This document shows, piece after piece, positions 27,101-36,905 of a stretch of DNA of 64,000 nucleotides; positions within the stretch are counted from its first letter, which is position 1, and each line of letters begins with the position of its first letter. Origin of the DNA: Chloroflexi bacterium CFX4. Its GTDB lineage: Bacteria > Chloroflexota > Anaerolineae > Aggregatilineales > UBA2796. The stretch lies in assembly GCA_021404685.1 (NCBI GenBank), contig QWHC01000001.1:348501-412500 (forward strand), written 5' to 3'. The position numbers and the translations under genes were made by a program. The notes under the pieces were generated by a model. It did no database searches. It saw nothing but the letters and a program-made list of their open reading frames with translations, and had not been told where the DNA came from.

Positions 27101-28562
27101 CGCGCAGGGTGTACTCAATGGGTGCTTCTTGGGCAGTTTGCAGCGCCAACTCAAAGATGACCACGCGGTAGCGCCCATCTTCAGGCAGCAGCACGTTTTG
27201 CAGCACCGCGCCGCGCTCGGCACGGCTGACCTGCGCGGCGATTAGCTTGCCTGCTGGGTTTAGCACGGCAACGCCAAGCGAATCGGCACTGGAGCGCGGC
27301 GCGGCACGCACAGTGATAACCTGATCGGCAGCGGCATCCAGCCAACGTGACTCGATCTCGCCACGCGGCAGACTGCCACTGATCGGCGTGTTAAAGATCA
27401 GCGCACCACGATCACGCGCCACTGCAAAGCGATCAAAGGGCAGCGCATTGGCGCCGAGCTGCCGCAGCAGAACGCTGTAACTGAACGTTTGCGGCGTGGC
27501 GGCACGCAGCTCAATGCTGTAAGCGCCGCTGGCGGGCAGCGTAAAGACCTGCTGCAAGCCAACGCCCAGCAAGCCACGAAAAAGCGGCAGTTCGTTGGGC
27601 GTGCCAACGGTCACGTCCACATCCAGCGCGCCGCCAAAGGTATCCGGCTGCACATCCAACTGCACTATGTCGCCCGCTTCACCAATGAAGAACCAGCGCA
27701 GCGTTTGGCTGGTTTCGGCGCGGCGCAGTTTGCCATATTGCAAGGTATCCGGCAGGTCAGGGCGTGCCTCTAGGCGGTAGACGGTTAGGGCGAAATCGGC
27801 GGCACGTTCTTCATAGCTGGGCGCGCTGACCTCGATCAAGGTTGCACCGCTGCTTGGCAAGCTCAGCCCAACATCAAACGGGCTAAGCCCTTGATATTGG
27901 CGAATGAGCGCGCCGCTCGTCGTAAAAAGGCGCACGCTTGCCAAGCGATTAGCGCCGTCAAGGTCAAGGCGCAGGGCTAGCGCGCCGCCCAGCTCTAAGC
28001 GGTAGACGGCACGCGGCTGTTCGTCGGTCAGCCTGCCCTCGACGGTGCGCCCAACATTGATGAGCGTGTTTTGTTCGGCGGTGGTTGGGCTGCGAAGGTC
28101 AAGCGTCAGGCGGTAGCCCCCGCTGGTGCGTCCGCCGCGCCCGTTGTTATCGCCCACACGCCGCGCAATAATACGGTACTCGCCGCTGAAGGGCAGTTGG
28201 TATGCCAAAATGCCGGCATCCAAGCCGCCGCTTGCCGAATCGTTGGCGCGCAGCACATCGCCCAAGGGCGAGAGCAGGCTGAGGTACGGGTCAAGGTCGC
28301 CGCTGATCGCCTGCATCCGAATATCCACCACAGCGCCGGCGGTTGCCTCAAAGCGCCAAAACTGGCGGTAGACATCATTGTTCAGAATGCCTTCAACAGG
28401 TTCGCCAAAGCGGATGAAGCCTGCCTGTTCTTGCAGGGCGGGTGTGGGCGTGCCGCTTTGGGCAGCCACTGAGGGCAAGCCGCCTTGCGCGAGCGCCCAA
28501 ACTGCCGCCATGATGATCAAGGTGGCAAGGCTAAAGCTAAGTGTGCGCTTCGTATGAGTCAT
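21150..28562 (-). CDS. Giant secreted protein of about 21 PPC-like repeats
   Basis: The 2470-residue product has a signal peptide (MTHTKRTLS then a hydrophobic core ending SVAAQ) and then about 21 beta-sandwich repeats of 100-125 residues, resembling the pre-peptidase C-terminal (PPC) fold. Each unit shows a Gly/Gln opening (YGQTVSGSL), a W-F-G strand (ETWVFSGSAGDVV), an acidic middle (SGDLDPYLSL...), and a closing strand (LPEDGRYRIVV). There is no peptidase or enzyme domain, and no sortase signal or C-terminal membrane helix that I can see. It is probably a long surface or extracellular rod. It is one unbroken frame with no stop or frameshift over 7.4 kb. Confidence 0.85.
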   Translation of the reverse strand: MTHTKRTLSFSLATLIIMAAVWALAQGGLPSVAAQSGTPTPALQEQAGFIRFGEPVEGILNNDVYRQFWRFEATAGAVVDIRMQAISGDLDPYLSLLSPLGDVLRANDSASGGLDAGILAYQLPFSGEYRIIARRVGDNNGRGGRTSGGYRLTLDLRSPTTAEQNTLINVGRTVEGRLTDEQPRAVYRLELGGALALRLDLDGANRLASVRLFTTSGALIRQYQGLSPFDVGLSLPSSGATLIEVSAPSYEERAADFALTVYRLEARPDLPDTLQYGKLRRAETSQTLRWFFIGEAGDIVQLDVQPDTFGGALDVDVTVGTPNELPLFRGLLGVGLQQVFTLPASGAYSIELRAATPQTFSYSVLLRQLGANALPFDRFAVARDRGALIFNTPISGSLPRGEIESRWLDAAADQVITVRAAPRSSADSLGVAVLNPAGKLIAAQVSRAERGAVLQNVLLPEDGRYRVVIFELALQTAQEAPIEYTLRVEDADGGTLQPITPVKGIVTRANGLAVWELSAAAGALINVQLDNLTPIAWQPSLFIIDPSGVVIASASGETSRTQSLTIFGANATSDGTYRVVVGGRVTGNFATYRLVSSTQQPFAEALPQLLRAEPLSGIGAPDRYAPTPTPPPVRLSVSALINPLVNPAELPADQIVALPFNTTVRGEIPSGALVQAWRINSGSDVVIQLRATALEGSVAPRLTLWDRNGRVIGEQFNTQGVVSFFTYRILQGGTYTVVVNMGLSGGRYLLTLDSQPLAAGALRMTDGTPLGYGQTISGELQSSVEADIYFFLGTLNDVINVQAVRATGRLAPAVRLLGPNGREIAADSPSDGRYYAQLTGIRLPDSGLYTLIVSNLNRSERIEGRYTLSLGLLSGTRLQSRGGGVIAEGEVRAGLLLAGDNEDTWLFRARRGQRVSFAVFGAELPSPAPLSLQLLDTSGQIFAAQNRVLAQSTARLEDVLLPEDGVYRVRVIGGTQQQGVYRLQWLPSDERANGVLGYGQTVSGSLTAARNFETWVFSGSAGDVVSVALRYVRGTPFNGSFQLRAANGVPLATVADLDGGGGRADVLLPFSGSYSIVVANPASDFQGAGIYALSLSLTESSARALGGVLRYGQEAVSTLYPDDPEDTWVFAARVGDRVRVTVQALDSFLMPRLELRSATDEVLAAALSEPLPLPTARIGGDGLNDFVIPSDGAYALTVRGMPTDSGAPSSGSYRILLDFTPRPVAEIEQLRYGSAANGVLADDRPQETYLFNGQQGDQITARAVRESGASLSLRLQVRAADGRLLAEADSDDGDSVLLSDFRLPQTDEYRLVVTRFREPFGQTVGRYTVQLEGVSEARPIRDNIRYGQQALGRLNDATPIDRLAFEGRAGDVIGITTRATSGDLDIALSLEREDGTILARNDDSDGINAVISGVQLPEDGRYILVVRRIGTRTVGSAGNYELFVNLLYQANGSANAPDTQPISYGARMVSVVDPTTPERNYTFRGVRGDQISAQMLHQNDEAPPILELRDPSGRLLASGALSVGRTAITAFALPADGFYQLSVRRPINSRSRYSPFALTLDLEAISTQTVPTVRGGVLSAESSVISTFAPAEAAHYWLLNGTAGQTLSFNVLRLSGETLPTLIVLTPDGQRLGETPLAARGVSTNLERLRLPHNGVYTILVLPNSPDSASAYRLTVQRAAASTEPPARLTVGIAANGVLDAVRNSGIWTFEAEDGQTVSARMLVTSGNLQPRLLLLNAEGQILAEGALNRTIEGVSSLIVDYPLPAAGTYTLQTERANATTSGSYRVLLELGSPSSTPSVQALAALRVAYNQAVRGVIPSQREALWAFIGAAGDVVNISVVANTPSGGAPIPAPRLEVQDVSGRVLATAAPQALEALESSVQGLVLPADGRYIVVMRAEKTVPYTLVIQRRQDALPTNLAAAPSRQLVFGITQQNGITPSDFIDYWTFTGSAGDPIQIEASRLNGNVRLDLALYAPSGYIAGAAATAELSNAAITPLRLPEDGSYLLVVTRWLGAAGQSSGAYRVRMVRAAEPDIPTQNAINTDDRGVTGRLSAERTAEMWTFSGRANERYEVNFERETDALRATVRLLNTDGAPLGEFAPLNAQLAANGQFTLPTDGQYQLEVRLNGGEGLYYLRLKRVQTADQSSIASAQGITYGETVAHTLAEGGAQAWVFYGRAADRVVVDLLPQHETLIGATLSLLGTDGETLASATSLSNGARLAAVVLPKDGFYALIVRAQDAAPLAFRLTLTRVQPNASYQGVLGFAAPAEGVLYSEQTLHEWALHVPTYGGGNLVVALTAEVEGARLLIVKPNGALVAESTLQAGENLAEFALDDQRYAVLVQNPNGGQGRYQLSTRFRRSAEGGGVLWLAPPAQGVLNDADFSDTWLFTPPYTANWQIEVARTNGSLVLTAALYTPGGNLLAEAATNDDGTLTLELPENAVGEYQVVVSRRGGANVSGQAAYQIRVRVRE

Positions 28563-28872
28563 CTTGCGTGCCTGTCTGCGTTCCGTCGCAGGCTTATCAT
28601 ACCATGCAGGGGCGGTTTGGGAAAACCTACGCGAGCACGCTTCGCCTGTGGCACGGTGATGTGCTATGCCCTAACATGGGAAGTAGATTTAGAGTCCTTT
28701 TTCAGGGATCGAGATTTACACAGATGTCCTTCTAGGGCAGATTTTTGAGGCATGTGGCTTTCATGTAGATAACATCCTGATCCTTCGCAAACGCGGCGGA
28801 CGCCAAAGGCTGTTTGAAACAGCGATCTGCGTCAGCCGTTAACTATATCATCCCGAAAATGCGCTGCTATCG
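28563..28872. other. Intergenic gap without visible gene
   Basis: These 310 bp lie between the giant-protein start and the rimO stop, both on the minus strand. Short frames are present but lack ribosome sites and family similarity. A TATGAT box on the minus strand at about 28595-28600, some 35 bp before the giant-protein ATG, is a weak promoter candidate. I see no hairpin-plus-T-run terminator and no repeat. Confidence 0.4.
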
Positions 28873-30270
28873 CTACTCTCCCTCGCCCACAGCCGTCAGC
28901 GGAAGCACCCCGCCTGTTGGCGCGCCCTCCACACGCCCCACCAAATCGTAGAGCATGGCGCCCGTGATCTGCACCGGGATGATCGGGCGCCCTGTCGGTG
29001 CGTCGCCCTCAATGATCACGTAGCCATCCACCTCTGGCGCGTCGCGGTAGCTGCGCCCAACCGTTAAGCCATCGCCCTGCCCTTCGATCAGCACATCCAG
29101 CGTTTTGCCAACCAACGCCTGATTTTTCGCCAAGCTGATCGCCTGCTGCACGCCCATCAGGTGATCGCGGCGCGCCTGCTTAACCGCCTCAGGCAAATGG
29201 TCTGGTTGTTCGGCAGACGGCGTGTTTTCCTCAAAGCTATAGGTGAACACACCTACGCGGTCAAACTGCATAGCACGCACGAACTGCACCAACTCCTCAA
29301 ACTCGGCGTCCGTCTCGCCCGGATAGCCAACAATGAAGGTCGTGCGGATCGCTAGGTTGGGCATGGCAGCGCGCATTTTCTCCACCGTGCGGTAGACCCA
29401 CTCCACATTGGCAGGGCGGCGCATCCGCAGCAGGGCAGAACGGCTGCCGTGCTGCAAGGGAATATCGAGGTAGGGCAGAATTTGCGGGCGCGTTGCCATC
29501 ATTTCGATCAGGCGGTCGGTCACGGCGCCGGGATAGGCATACATAATGCGAATCCACGCCATATCGCTTTCGGTGGTCAGCCGATCCAGCAGATGCGCCA
29601 AGCCATCGCGCAGCCCAAGATCATGCCCGTAGTCGGTCGAATCCTGCGCGATCAGGATCAGTTCCTGAACACCTTGCGCGCTTAGGCGCTGCGCCTCTGC
29701 GATGATGGCATCGGGCGGACGGCTAACGGCAGTCCCTTTGATGAGCGGAATGGCGCAGAAAGCGCACGGACGGCGGCAGCCATCGGCAATCTTCAGGTAG
29801 GCGCTGTGACCTTGCACGCTGGCACGCAGCGCGCCGTGTTCATCGCTGCCAACGACGGTCGCTTCCGTCGGCAGATGGTAGAGCGGGGCAGGGTCTTTGC
29901 GTCCACGCAGGCGGCGGATCAAATCCACAATGTCCATCCAGCGGCGCGTACCAATCACACCATCCAGCCCCGCCACTTTGGCAGCCAGTTCCGCGCCGTA
30001 GCGCTGTGCCATGCAGCCAGCGGCGATCAAATACTGGTCGGGACGTTTGCGGCGTGCCAGCTCGCGCAGGGTGTTGACGCTCTCCTCTTTGGCGGCGTTG
30101 ATGAAGCCGCACGTATTGACGATCAGCACTTCGGCTTGGCGTTCGCTCTCAAGGGCAGCCATGCCGCTTTCGTCCAGCAGTTGTGCCATGCTCGCCGCAT
30201 CTACAGCGTTCTTCGAGCAGCCGAGGTTAACCAAATAATAGGTGTTCTGCGCGGTGCGCCGCTTTACCAT
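28873..30270 (-). CDS. rimO: Ribosomal protein S12 methylthiotransferase RimO
   Basis: RimO adds a methylthio group to an Asp of ribosomal protein S12, using two [4Fe-4S] clusters and radical SAM chemistry. The 465-residue protein has the N-terminal UPF0004 cysteines (LGCSKNAVD, VNTCGFI, AAGCMAQ), the radical-SAM CxxxCxxC in DGCRRPCAFCAIPLIKG, and a C-terminal TRAM segment with SYRDAPEVDGYV, which is typical of RimO rather than MiaB. It is divergent from surE, with a 168-bp gap. Its order and length match a complete gene. Confidence 0.92.
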   Translation of the reverse strand: MVKRRTAQNTYYLVNLGCSKNAVDAASMAQLLDESGMAALESERQAEVLIVNTCGFINAAKEESVNTLRELARRKRPDQYLIAAGCMAQRYGAELAAKVAGLDGVIGTRRWMDIVDLIRRLRGRKDPAPLYHLPTEATVVGSDEHGALRASVQGHSAYLKIADGCRRPCAFCAIPLIKGTAVSRPPDAIIAEAQRLSAQGVQELILIAQDSTDYGHDLGLRDGLAHLLDRLTTESDMAWIRIMYAYPGAVTDRLIEMMATRPQILPYLDIPLQHGSRSALLRMRRPANVEWVYRTVEKMRAAMPNLAIRTTFIVGYPGETDAEFEELVQFVRAMQFDRVGVFTYSFEENTPSAEQPDHLPEAVKQARRDHLMGVQQAISLAKNQALVGKTLDVLIEGQGDGLTVGRSYRDAPEVDGYVIIEGDAPTGRPIIPVQITGAMLYDLVGRVEGAPTGGVLPLTAVGEGE

Positions 30271-30394
30271 ATATGTTTCAATGCCTTTGTATGGGAAACG
30301 CTCGTTATAGGGATAAAGCTAATCTTAGCGGTTCTTGGCGCGCTCGGCAAGGCGTGGTGAGGGATAGGACTGCTGAGCAGGCAACAAGCTGCGC

Positions 30395-30400
30395 TATAAT
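30395..30400 (+). promoter_or_regulatory. -10 box for surE
   Basis: A perfect TATAAT lies 39 bp before the surE ATG. A matching -35 box is not seen. Confidence 0.45.
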
Positions 30401-30438
30401 AGTCCACATAGAGTGGCTATAAAAGGAATCGGCACAGT

Positions 30439-31218
30439 ATGACGGCAAAGACACCGCAGCGTTGCATCCTTGTCTCGAACGATGATGGCATTTTTGCGCC
30501 CGGCTTGTTGGCATTGGCAACTGCCATGCGCGACTTTGGGCGTGTGGTTGTGATTGGACCTGAGGAAAATCAGAGCGCGAATGGACACCGCAAAACGCTG
30601 ACCAAGCCGCTGCGCGTTACGCCTGTCAAGATTGGCGAAAACATTGAAGCCTACAGCACCGACGGCGCACCTGCCGATTGCATCGCCATCGCCCTGATTG
30701 GCTTGCTGGGCGTGCAGGCAGATTTGGTCGTCTCAGGCGTTAATCGTGGCGCAAATCTTGGGCAAGACCTCACCTACAGCGGCACAGTGGCGGCTGCCTT
30801 TGAAGGCACCATTCACGGCAAGCCGTCCATCGCCTTCTCGCTCGATTCACGCTCGCTAGAGGCAGACTACAGCGCGGCGGCACAGGTTGCCAAGCAGGTT
30901 GCCAAGCAGGTGCTTGAACACAGCTTGCCGCCCATGACTCTTCTCAACGTGAACATCCCTTATCTGCCTTATGATCAAATTAAGGGGATACAAATCACAC
31001 GGCAAGGCACGCGCATTTACCATGATGAGTTGGTCACGCGCCTTGATCCAGACGGGCGACCCTACTATTGGATCGGCGGCAAAGCGCCGACGGGCGACGT
31101 GAGCGCCGAAGGCACGGATATTTGGGCAGTTCATCAAGGCTATGTCTCGATCACGCCAGTGCATTTGGATATGACAGCCTATCCAATGATCGAGTCGCTC
31201 AAAGCGTGGAAATTCTAG
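30439..31218 (+). CDS. surE: 5'/3'-nucleotidase SurE
   Basis: SurE removes phosphate from nucleoside monophosphates and is linked to survival in stationary phase. The 259-residue product has the metal site VSNDDGIFAPG near the N-terminus, the Asn motif NQSANGHRKT, and SGVNRGANLGQDLTYSGTVAAA, all diagnostic. The start is an ATG with AAAAGGAA about 9 bp upstream and a TATAAT box further up. An SDR-like gene begins 6 bp after its stop. Confidence 0.95.
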   Translation: MTAKTPQRCILVSNDDGIFAPGLLALATAMRDFGRVVVIGPEENQSANGHRKTLTKPLRVTPVKIGENIEAYSTDGAPADCIAIALIGLLGVQADLVVSGVNRGANLGQDLTYSGTVAAAFEGTIHGKPSIAFSLDSRSLEADYSAAAQVAKQVAKQVLEHSLPPMTLLNVNIPYLPYDQIKGIQITRQGTRIYHDELVTRLDPDGRPYYWIGGKAPTGDVSAEGTDIWAVHQGYVSITPVHLDMTAYPMIESLKAWKF

Positions 31219-31224
31219 GGTGCG

Positions 31225-32004
31225 ATGCCAAATCGGAGTCTTTCGCGGATTTTGGTGGCAGGCGGCACCGGCTTCTTAGGCTTTCGGGTGGTGCGTGCGC
31301 TGCTGGACGAAGGCGCAGAGGTTACGGTGCTGCTGCGCCCTGAACAAGAGGAAAAACTCGGTGTGCTGCGTGCCAGCGTGCAGGTTGCCCATGGCGATGT
31401 GTGGAATCCTGCCAGCTTGCGCGGGCGTGCGCGTGGGCATGGCGCTGCCATTCACCTGATCGGCGGCATGAAGCAGAATTCAGCGCGTGGGCTGACCTTT
31501 CGCCACCTGAACTTTGTTTCGGCGCGCAATGTGGCGCAAATGGCGGTTAACGATGGTGTGCCGCACTGTGTGCTGCTGAGCGCCGTCGCCGCGCCGGGTG
31601 TGCCAAGCGGCTACCTTGAGGCAAAGCGCGAGGCAGAACGCTATTTGCAGAAATGCGGTCTGGCCTGGACGATCATTCACGCGCCGCCGCTCTACGTGCC
31701 AAACGAGCGCCGCAGCCTGATCGGTCTGCTGCTGAGCCTGTTTGGCGCGCTGCCCTTGATCGGCTTGCCGCTGACCAATATGCGCCCATTGGCAGCCGAA
31801 TTGGCGGCACGCGCCATCGCACGGCTGGCACTTTCCGCCGATAGTTTCAAGAATCGGTTGATCAGCCCGGCGCAACTGCGGCAGATCGGCTTTGCGGCAG
31901 AACGGCGCTTGCGCCAAGCCCGCGCCCAAAGCCCTGCGCCGCACGAATCTGAGCCGCTTGGCGATGATGAGCCGCCCTTCGGCTGGCTGCCGCCCGCACA
32001 CTGA
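31225..32004 (+). CDS. NAD(P)-binding SDR-like protein (NDUFA9/NmrA type)
   Basis: The 259-residue product has the Rossmann motif GGTGFLGFRVVRALLDEG right at its N-terminus, the SAVAAPGVPSGYLEAKREAE segment that holds the Tyr-x3-Lys-like pair (YLEAK), and WTIIHAPPLY typical of the atypical SDR family close to the complex-I subunit NDUFA9. The last 40 residues are Pro/acidic and probably disordered. The substrate is unknown; members often act as chaperone-like or quinone-linked reductases. It starts 6 bp after surE and ends 7 bp from the stop of the convergent kinase. Confidence 0.8.
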   Translation: MPNRSLSRILVAGGTGFLGFRVVRALLDEGAEVTVLLRPEQEEKLGVLRASVQVAHGDVWNPASLRGRARGHGAAIHLIGGMKQNSARGLTFRHLNFVSARNVAQMAVNDGVPHCVLLSAVAAPGVPSGYLEAKREAERYLQKCGLAWTIIHAPPLYVPNERRSLIGLLLSLFGALPLIGLPLTNMRPLAAELAARAIARLALSADSFKNRLISPAQLRQIGFAAERRLRQARAQSPAPHESEPLGDDEPPFGWLPPAH

Positions 32005-32011
32005 GGTTGCC

Positions 32012-35000
32012 TCACTCGGCAACAGGCAGCGTAAAGCTGAACGCGCTGCCTACGCCGAGTTCGCTCTCTACCCAAATGCGCCCGCCCATCATTTCGACCA
32101 ATTTGCGCGTGATGGCAAGCCCTAAGCCCGTGCCGCCATACTCGCGTGTGATCGATCCATCTGCCTGGCGGAATTCGTCAAAGATAATCGCCTGATCCTC
32201 AGGGCGAATGCCAATGCCGGTATCTTCCACCGTGGTCAGCAGAAAAGCGCGTTCCCCTTCATAGGTGAAGTGGCTGCGGACGCTGACGCCGCCTTGCTTG
32301 GTGAACTTGATCGCGTTTCCCAACAAGTTCACGATGACTTGGCGCAGCCGTGTTGAGTCTGCCCGCACAGAAGGCAGCGTCTCGGCTGCCTCATAGCTCA
32401 AATACAGCCCACGCGCTGCCGCCTGACTCTCAAGGTTATAGAGCGTCGCGCTGATTTCTTCGCGCAGATTGACCGATTCAAGATTGAGTTCCATCTTGCC
32501 AGAGTCAATGCGCGAAAGGTCGAGCAGGTCATCAATAAGCGCCAACAAACTGCGCCCGTTCCGCAGAATGCGCTCCAGCCGATCCGACTGTTTCTCGTTG
32601 AGCGCGCCGTAAGTTTGGCGCAGCAGCATCTCGCTATAGCCGTTGATGCTGTTCATTGGTGTGCGAAGCTCGTGGCTGACACGCGCCAAGAACTCGCTCT
32701 TAAGCTGATTTGCCTGCATCAGCTCCACAGCGCGGTCTTCCAATGCCTCAAAGAGCATGGCGTTTTCAAGGGCAACAGCAGCCTGAGAAGCAAAGAGCGC
32801 GGCAAGCTCTTTTTCTTCGTCGCTAAAGGTGCGCGAGTGATAGGCATAGAGGTTCAGCACGCCCAAATGCTGATCGCCTTTTTGCAGCGGCACAACCAGC
32901 ACTTGCTGCCAGCCTTCTTCGGCAATCAGGGCGCGTTGTTCCTCATCCGCCGTGATCGTCTCTGGGGTGAGGATGTAGGGCTGATGCGAGAATGCCGTCA
33001 GCGCGCGCCGCGCCTTTGTATAGCGCTCCGAAAGCCCAATGGATGCTTGCAAAGTGTAGGTTTCCTGATCAGGTTCGGGCGTCATCAGGCTCACGGATGG
33101 CAGATCGAAGGTTTGGGCAGCCTCACGCACGATGGCGTTGAGCAGCACATTGGTGTTCAACTGTCCGCTTAGGTTGCGGCTGCTGATCTGCAGTCGCTCC
33201 AAGCGGCGCAAGCGGCGCTGTTCGCGTTGATGGTAGGTGATGCTCTCGTAGGCGATTGCGCCTTGATTCGCCAGTGCCTCTAGCAGTTGCATTTCTTGCG
33301 GATCAAAGACGCGCATTGGATTATCAGAGGCAATCTCCAGCACGCCAATTGGTTCGCCGCGTCGCAAAATCGGCACAAACAAGACGCTGATGTGCGCGTG
33401 GAGTGGATAGGCGGCAAGGTGTTCGGCAAAGGCGGGGATGGTGCTGCCTGCCCGTGCTGCAACGCTATGCGTCAGCGTGTTAAGCAAATGCGGCGCACGG
33501 CGCAGCAGGTAGGGCATGGTCATCACATCCAATGTGCGCGTGGTGAGGTGCGTTGCCTGAATGCTGAGCTGCCCTTGCTCATCACGGACTGCCACCACCG
33601 TGTTATCTACGCCATCTAGCGCCTGAATAACACGCGCCAGTTGGCTGAACATTGCCGCCATATCGGTTGTGTTACTCAGCCCAACCGCAACTTCGCGCAA
33701 CAGCGCCTGTTCGTGTGCCTGCCGCTGCGCCTGACGGAACAGCCGTGCGTTTTCTAGGGCGATGGTGGCTTGGCTGGTCAGCGTTTGAGCAAGGCGCACG
33801 TCGCTGCCGCTAAATTCGCGTGGCGCACGTGGTTCTACCCACAGCACACAGCCGATCACACGCTCGCCAACCACGATTGGCAAAGTGAGCTGTGTGCATA
33901 AGCCGCCGCTGCTGCCGCCTAGCGCCGTGACGGGATAAGTGACCACGACTTGCCGCTGCGTTTGCACGGCGCGCTCAATGGCGCTGTATTGCACGAAGGC
34001 GGGCGTCTGCCCGACTAAAGTTGGCAGCAAGTTTTCAGGCATTTCGGGCAGGCGGTATTCTGCCTCAACCGTCAGGCGTCCGCGTGCCTGCTCATAGGTC
34101 ACCAACAAGCACCATGCCGCATCCAGCGCACGCCCCATATGCTTCACAATGGCGTTCACCAGTTCGCCATAGTCTAGGATGGCGCTCAGATCGCGGCTAA
34201 TTTGGTAGACAATGCCCTGCTCCAGCAAGCGCCGCCGCGCCTGATCCCACAAGCGTGCATTCTCAATCGCAATCGAAACTTGCGCGGCAAGCGTCTCCAG
34301 AGCGATGCAATCCGCCACGCGGAAACCATTCACCTTTGAGGAATACGCCTCAATGACGCCTAATGTGCGCGTGCTGTAGCGCATTGGGACGACTAGCGCA
34401 CTGCCAACCGTGATCCACATAGCGCTGTTGGGCATGGCACAGGCTGCCATATGATCACCATCCTCGCTAAGGTCAATCACCACTTGCGTTTCAGTGCTGC
34501 TGGTGGCACGTCCAACAATGCCAACGTTTGCAGCAAGGGTAGTCCCTTCCGCGATGGATGCCTGCATTGTGTTGGTGGCAGAAGCGCTTAGCTCAAATTG
34601 CGTGCCGTTCATCTCCAGCAGCCAGACGTTCACCACCTCATAGCCAAGCTGCAAGTGAATCGCACGCGCCACTTTGCGCGTCAGTTCGGTCAGGCTGAGT
34701 GTGGCGGTTAGCTCTTGGCTGATGCGGCTGACCAGTGCCATCAGGTCGGCACGTTGGCGTTCGGCGGCGAAAAGCTGTGCGTTTTCAATGCTGGTTGCCA
34801 CCTGAGCAGCGATAGCGCGCATCAGATCGAGGTGCGTCTCTTGAAAATCGCCCTGATGTCGGTTGATGACGCTGAAGGTGCCTAGCGTGCGGTTGCGTGT
34901 GTTGAGTGGGTAGGTGATGATGTTATGCCAGCTAGGGAGGAGGCGTTCAGTTTCGCTGAGGTGATTGTTGAGGTAATAGCGTCCTGCTTGATAGGCGTAA

Positions 35001-36730
35001 ACGGTCGTGTCATCTGAAGTGAGCGGCAAGTGCGGCAAGGCAACCTCGCGTGCAATGCCATACTGTGAGCGCCGATGCCCAACCAATGCGGATAGCTCAT
35101 CGTTGGGAAGATAGAGGAAAGCACCTTGTGCTTCCAGCAGATCGGCAGACTCATGCACCACACGCGCCAACATCTCGTCAAGGTCAAGCGTTGTGCTGGT
35201 GATCTCGGCAATTTCGCGCAAGGCGATTGTCTCGCGCAGGCGTTCGCTCATATCGCGCAGCAGTTCCGTGCCGCGCAAAGCTGCCGCCACATGGCTGCCC
35301 ATCGCCATCAGCAATTGTGCATCGGCACGGCTGAAATCAGCCCGCTTGTTGCCCACCAAGAAAACGCCCATCGGCTCATCTTGGACGCGCAGCGGCACAA
35401 GCAGCAGGTTGTGCAGCGCAAGCCGATCCACCAATTGGTAGTAGGTCTCGCTGCTATCCTGCGTTGCGCCGGGAATATCGTTGGTGAAATAAGGGCTGCC
35501 CGCCGAAAAGACAATAGCAAGGTGGCTGCCCGGCGCATTGACCGGAAAGCGCAGCGTGCCGATCTCGCTGGAGATGCCAAACGAGGCGTTCGGCGGCAAA
35601 ACGAGCGTGTTGGAATAGCGATCATAGAGGAAAAAGGCGCCCACGCCTATGCCGAGCATTTGGCGGCTCAGCTTCAGCACCACGCCGAACATCTCGTCCG
35701 CGCTAAAGCTGCTGGCAGCCATCGCCGCCACTTCCAGAAGCGCTGCCGTCTCCGAAAGGCGGTTCTGCGTATCCTGCAAGAGGGTGCGGTTATCAATTGC
35801 CAGCGCAATCTGATCGAGCAGCGAAACGGCGCGGTCGGCGTGCCACTGCTCAAAGGGAGCATTGTCGCGCAGATTCATGATGAACAGCGCACCGATAGGG
35901 CGTCCACGTGCCACTAAGGGCATCGCCAAGAGTGCGCGCACCTCGTAGTCTTCGATCAAGCTCGTAGGTGGGTTGGTGAGCTGATGCGCGTCATTCAAAA
36001 TGACCACTTCGCCAGAGATGATGATATGCTCTGCCAGTGTTGCGCCGCCCGTATCGCGTTTGCCCGTCACCAAATCGCCCACATCCAAACCGTAGGCAGC
36101 CGTGCGATAGGCACGCCGTTCATTCACGTTCCAAAGCGAGATCAGGCAAGCATCCGCGCCGACGAGCGTTGCCAACGGCTGAAGCATCTTCGGCAGCAGT
36201 TCTTCAAGCGGCATATCCGAGGATGCAAGGCGGCTGACCTCGTTCCGCAGATAGAGTTCTTCATTATAGTCCGTTAAGCGTTCATAGCGGCGGCTGAGCA
36301 TTTCGTAGAGTTGTGCTGTATTTAGCACAAGGGCAGCCTGATCGGCGATCAGGCGTGCAATGGCAAGGTGCTGCGGCTGATAAGCGTTGGCATGTGTGGA
36401 CTGCGCGTGGAAGACGCCGAGCAGTTTGCCGCTGAACAGCATTGGCACGGCAAGCTCGGCGCGCACGGCGTCTAAATCGAAAGAGTCGTCTACCTCGTTG
36501 ACGATGAGTGCCTCTTGCGAGAGCGCCGCGACGCCGATCACACCTTCCCCTAATCGGATAGGTGCAAAAGGCTGTGCCTCAGGTGCAGTGTAGGGAATTA
36601 ACATATCCGACTCAGCATCGTAGAGCGCAATGCCGCCATAATCAAAGGGCAGCACTTCACGAGCGCGCTCGATAAGCTGTAAGAGAGCGTCTTGAATGTT
36701 TAGGGCAGGTGCGGTTGGCGAATCACTCAT
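32012..36730 (-). CDS. Multi-GAF sensor histidine kinase
   Basis: This cytosolic sensor has about 1572 residues. Eight GAF-like domains follow one another, each opening with a helix such as [23 protein letters not shown] or [18 protein letters not shown]. Then comes a HisKA dimerization domain with the phospho-acceptor motif [16 protein letters not shown], and an HATPase_c domain with N-box [10 protein letters not shown]1 DTGIGI, and G2 GGTGLGLAI. No membrane helix, PAS or receiver domain is visible, and no response-regulator gene lies nearby, so its partner is elsewhere. I prefer the ATG at 36730; one 11 codons upstream at 36763 would sit at the predicted transcription start. Ligands of the GAF units cannot be told. 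Confidence 0.9.
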   Translation of the reverse strand: MSDSPTAPALNIQDALLQLIERAREVLPFDYGGIALYDAESDMLIPYTAPEAQPFAPIRLGEGVIGVAALSQEALIVNEVDDSFDLDAVRAELAVPMLFSGKLLGVFHAQSTHANAYQPQHLAIARLIADQAALVLNTAQLYEMLSRRYERLTDYNEELYLRNEVSRLASSDMPLEELLPKMLQPLATLVGADACLISLWNVNERRAYRTAAYGLDVGDLVTGKRDTGGATLAEHIIISGEVVILNDAHQLTNPPTSLIEDYEVRALLAMPLVARGRPIGALFIMNLRDNAPFEQWHADRAVSLLDQIALAIDNRTLLQDTQNRLSETAALLEVAAMAASSFSADEMFGVVLKLSRQMLGIGVGAFFLYDRYSNTLVLPPNASFGISSEIGTLRFPVNAPGSHLAIVFSAGSPYFTNDIPGATQDSSETYYQLVDRLALHNLLLVPLRVQDEPMGVFLVGNKRADFSRADAQLLMAMGSHVAAALRGTELLRDMSERLRETIALREIAEITSTTLDLDEMLARVVHESADLLEAQGAFLYLPNDELSALVGHRRSQYGIAREVALPHLPLTSDDTTVYAYQAGRYYLNNHLSETERLLPSWHNIITYPLNTRNRTLGTFSVINRHQGDFQETHLDLMRAIAAQVATSIENAQLFAAERQRADLMALVSRISQELTATLSLTELTRKVARAIHLQLGYEVVNVWLLEMNGTQFELSASATNTMQASIAEGTTLAANVGIVGRATSSTETQVVIDLSEDGDHMAACAMPNSAMWITVGSALVVPMRYSTRTLGVIEAYSSKVNGFRVADCIALETLAAQVSIAIENARLWDQARRRLLEQGIVYQISRDLSAILDYGELVNAIVKHMGRALDAAWCLLVTYEQARGRLTVEAEYRLPEMPENLLPTLVGQTPAFVQYSAIERAVQTQRQVVVTYPVTALGGSSGGLCTQLTLPIVVGERVIGCVLWVEPRAPREFSGSDVRLAQTLTSQATIALENARLFRQAQRQAHEQALLREVAVGLSNTTDMAAMFSQLARVIQALDGVDNTVVAVRDEQGQLSIQATHLTTRTLDVMTMPYLLRRAPHLLNTLTHSVAARAGSTIPAFAEHLAAYPLHAHISVLFVPILRRGEPIGVLEIASDNPMRVFDPQEMQLLEALANQGAIAYESITYHQREQRRLRRLERLQISSRNLSGQLNTNVLLNAIVREAAQTFDLPSVSLMTPEPDQETYTLQASIGLSERYTKARRALTAFSHQPYILTPETITADEEQRALIAEEGWQQVLVVPLQKGDQHLGVLNLYAYHSRTFSDEEKELAALFASQAAVALENAMLFEALEDRAVELMQANQLKSEFLARVSHELRTPMNSINGYSEMLLRQTYGALNEKQSDRLERILRNGRSLLALIDDLLDLSRIDSGKMELNLESVNLREEISATLYNLESQAAARGLYLSYEAAETLPSVRADSTRLRQVIVNLLGNAIKFTKQGGVSVRSHFTYEGERAFLLTTVEDTGIGIRPEDQAIIFDEFRQADGSITREYGGTGLGLAITRKLVEMMGGRIWVESELGVGSAFSFTLPVAE

Positions 36731-36771
36731 TATAAATACTCTACTAAAAAGGTCGCTCAGCATCCTTTTAG

Positions 36772-36777
36772 ATTATA
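36772..36777 (-). promoter_or_regulatory. -10 box before the multi-GAF kinase
   Basis: A perfect TATAAT on the minus strand lies 41 bp before the preferred kinase ATG. No -35 match is seen. Confidence 0.4.
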
Positions 36778-36905
36778 ACGCACTCTTGCTTTTGGGCGTG
36801 TTGGGAAGGTGTATTGAAAGGGCAGGAATATGATCGGGACTGCACAAATTGGGCAAGCGTTGGTAGGATCAGCTTGTATCGGTCTAGCGATGAGAGCATA
36901 ACCAC

